7,029 nucleotides of DNA from an uncultured Kineosporia sp. (GTDB lineage: Bacteria > Actinomycetota > Actinomycetes > Actinomycetales > Kineosporiaceae). The notes below the pieces were generated by a model, which was not told where the DNA came from, did no database searches, and worked only from the letters and a program-made list of their open reading frames with translations. The DNA lies in NCBI GenBank assembly GCA_937859855.1, contig CALMAR010000408.1, positions 1 through 7,029 on the forward strand, written 5' to 3'. The translations under genes were made by a program, and so were the position numbers. Positions 6,077 to 7,029 of the stretch are shown here, one piece after another; position 1 is the first letter of the stretch, and every line of letters starts with the position of its first letter.

Positions 6077-7029
6077 TCAGAGCACGCGCACCGCGGGCAT
6101 GCCGCTGACGCCGCCGGCGTGCGGACGGACCGCCAGAATCTGGTCAACGCCCATCCGGCCCTCCTCGAACGCCAGCGAGCCGCCGACCAGATAGAGCCGC
6201 CACACCCGCGCCACCTGCTCCCCGACCAGGTCCACCACGTCGTCCCAGCGGGACTCGAAGGTGTCGTACCAGGCGGCCACCGTGCGCACGTAGTGCTCGC
6301 GCAGCGCGTGCACGTCGCGGACCTCGAGTCCGGCCCGCTCCAGATGGGCCACCGTCTCGCCCACCGGCCGCATGTGCATGTCCGGGGCGATGAACGCCTC
6401 GATGAAGGCCCCGCCTCCGGGCGCACCCGGACCACGCGACATCTGCTGGATCAGCACCCGCCCGCCCGGGCGCACCATGCGCTGCAGGGTGGCGGCGTAG
6501 ACCGGATAGTTGCGCTCGCCCACGTGCTCGCCCATCTCCAGCGAGACCACCGCGTCGTATTCGCCGCCAGCGGCCGGATCCAGCGCCCGGTAGTCCATGT
6601 GCCGGACCTGCACTTTCTCGCCCAGATCCAGTTGCTCGATCCGGGCCCGGGCGAACTGCGCCTGCTGCTGCGACAGGGTGATCCCGGTCACCGACACGCC
6701 GTGCTCGGCGGCCGCGTGGATACTGAAAGAGCCCCAGCCACAACCGATGTCGAGTACCCGGTCACCGGCTTGGAGTCCCAGCTTGCGGGCGATCAGGCTG
6801 AACTTGTCGGCCTGGGCCTGGGCCAGGCCGTAGCCGGGAGCGGTACTGGTCCAGTAGGCCGACGAGTAGGCCATGCTCTGGTCCAGCACCAAGGCATAGA
6901 AGTCGTTCGACAGGTCGTAGTGATGGGCGATGGCGGCGCGATCGCGCCATCCGCTGTGCAACCGGCCGCGAAGCCGGGCCTGGGCATCGGGCGGTGGCAG
7001 CGGCGGCCCGATCGCTCCGGCCTTGGCAG
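6077..7029 (-). CDS. Cyclopropane-fatty-acyl-phospholipid synthase family SAM methyltransferase (N-terminus outside window)
   Basis: This is the C-terminal 316 residues of a CFA/mycolic-acid-synthase-family enzyme. Such enzymes transfer a methylene or methyl group from SAM to the double bond of unsaturated phospholipid acyl chains at the membrane surface. Visible motifs, in order, are GRLHSGWRDRAAIAHHYDLSNDFY (joining two pieces across the TTG at 6961), YSSAYW, SAM motif I VLDIGCGWGSF (6754-6722), VTGITLSQQQ, HMDYR, EMGEHVG and EHYVRTVAAWYDTF. The frame runs past 6961 to the window edge with family-like sequence (PPLPPPDAQARLRGR), so the TTG at 6961 is internal. Compared with E. coli Cfa, Glu239 and Tyr317 equivalents are kept, but Cys139, His266 and Ile268 positions are Ser, Gln and Met. 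Pairing with DUF1295 recalls M. tuberculosis ufaA1-Rv0446c. UfaA1 has been linked to tuberculostearic acid, so a methyl-branching role is possible but unproven; a true cyclopropane synthase is the alternative. Confidence 0.93.
   Translation of the reverse strand, partial: AKAGAIGPPLPPPDAQARLRGRLHSGWRDRAAIAHHYDLSNDFYALVLDQSMAYSSAYWTSTAPGYGLAQAQADKFSLIARKLGLQAGDRVLDIGCGWGSFSIHAAAEHGVSVTGITLSQQQAQFARARIEQLDLGEKVQVRHMDYRALDPAAGGEYDAVVSLEMGEHVGERNYPVYAATLQRMVRPGGRVLIQQMSRGPGAPGGGAFIEAFIAPDMHMRPVGETVAHLERAGLEVRDVHALREHYVRTVAAWYDTFESRWDDVVDLVGEQVARVWRLYLVGGSLAFEEGRMGVDQILAVRPHAGGVSGMPAVRVL

Noticed and set aside
6070..6435. N-terminal extension of the DUF1295 protein to 386 residues
   Set aside because: The extra 122 residues overlap the methyltransferase gene in another frame and are Arg/Ser/Pro-rich. 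The hydrophobic membrane protein begins naturally at ATG 6069.
6959..6961. TTG at 6961 as start of the methyltransferase
   Set aside because: The frame continues to the window edge and encodes family-typical sequence (PPLPPPDAQARLRGRLHS), so this is an internal Leu codon.

Overview
The window reads as chromosomal DNA of a high-GC Gram-positive actinobacterium. It has very high GC content, strong G/C third-position preference, GTG/TTG-rich shadow frames and actinobacterial-looking protein families. A species cannot be named from the sequence alone. Five protein-coding genes fill almost all of it. No RNA genes, mobile elements or CRISPR arrays were found, and no gene-free stretch exceeds 300 bases.

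Left third (1-2390, + strand): two overlapping genes for the halves of a heterodimeric ABC exporter. The first is cut by the left window edge, so only its nucleotide-binding domain (NBD) is visible. The second is complete (587 aa, TMD-NBD). The two NBDs are degenerate in complementary ways. The upstream one keeps the LSGGQ-type signature (FSGGQ) but appears to have lost the Walker A lysine, Q-loop glutamine, Walker B aspartate and H-loop histidine. The downstream one keeps all of those but has VPPGR in place of the signature. Together they should form one working ATP site and one dead site.

Middle (2435-5101, - strand): valS, a full-length valyl-tRNA synthetase, converging on the ABC genes across a 44-bp gap that holds a small hairpin. 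A TAAACT -10-like hexamer sits 7 nt before the ATG and no Shine-Dalgarno sequence is visible, suggesting a leaderless mRNA. The usual actinobacterial downstream partner folC is not there.

Right third (5275-7029, - strand): a tightly spaced gene pair. One is a cyclopropane-fatty-acid-synthase-family SAM methyltransferase (N-terminus beyond the right edge), and the other is a multi-pass DUF1295 membrane protein. The pair resembles the Mycobacterium tuberculosis ufaA1 (Rv0447c)-Rv0446c neighbourhood and probably modifies unsaturated membrane acyl chains. The methyltransferase differs from E. coli Cfa at three of five bicarbonate/active-site positions. The 173-bp gap between this pair and valS holds a triple AGGTGA repeat, a 16-bp perfect palindrome and the inferred valS promoter.

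I found no convincing wholly new system. The points most worth following are the split-function ABC pair and the altered active site of the fatty-acid methyltransferase.
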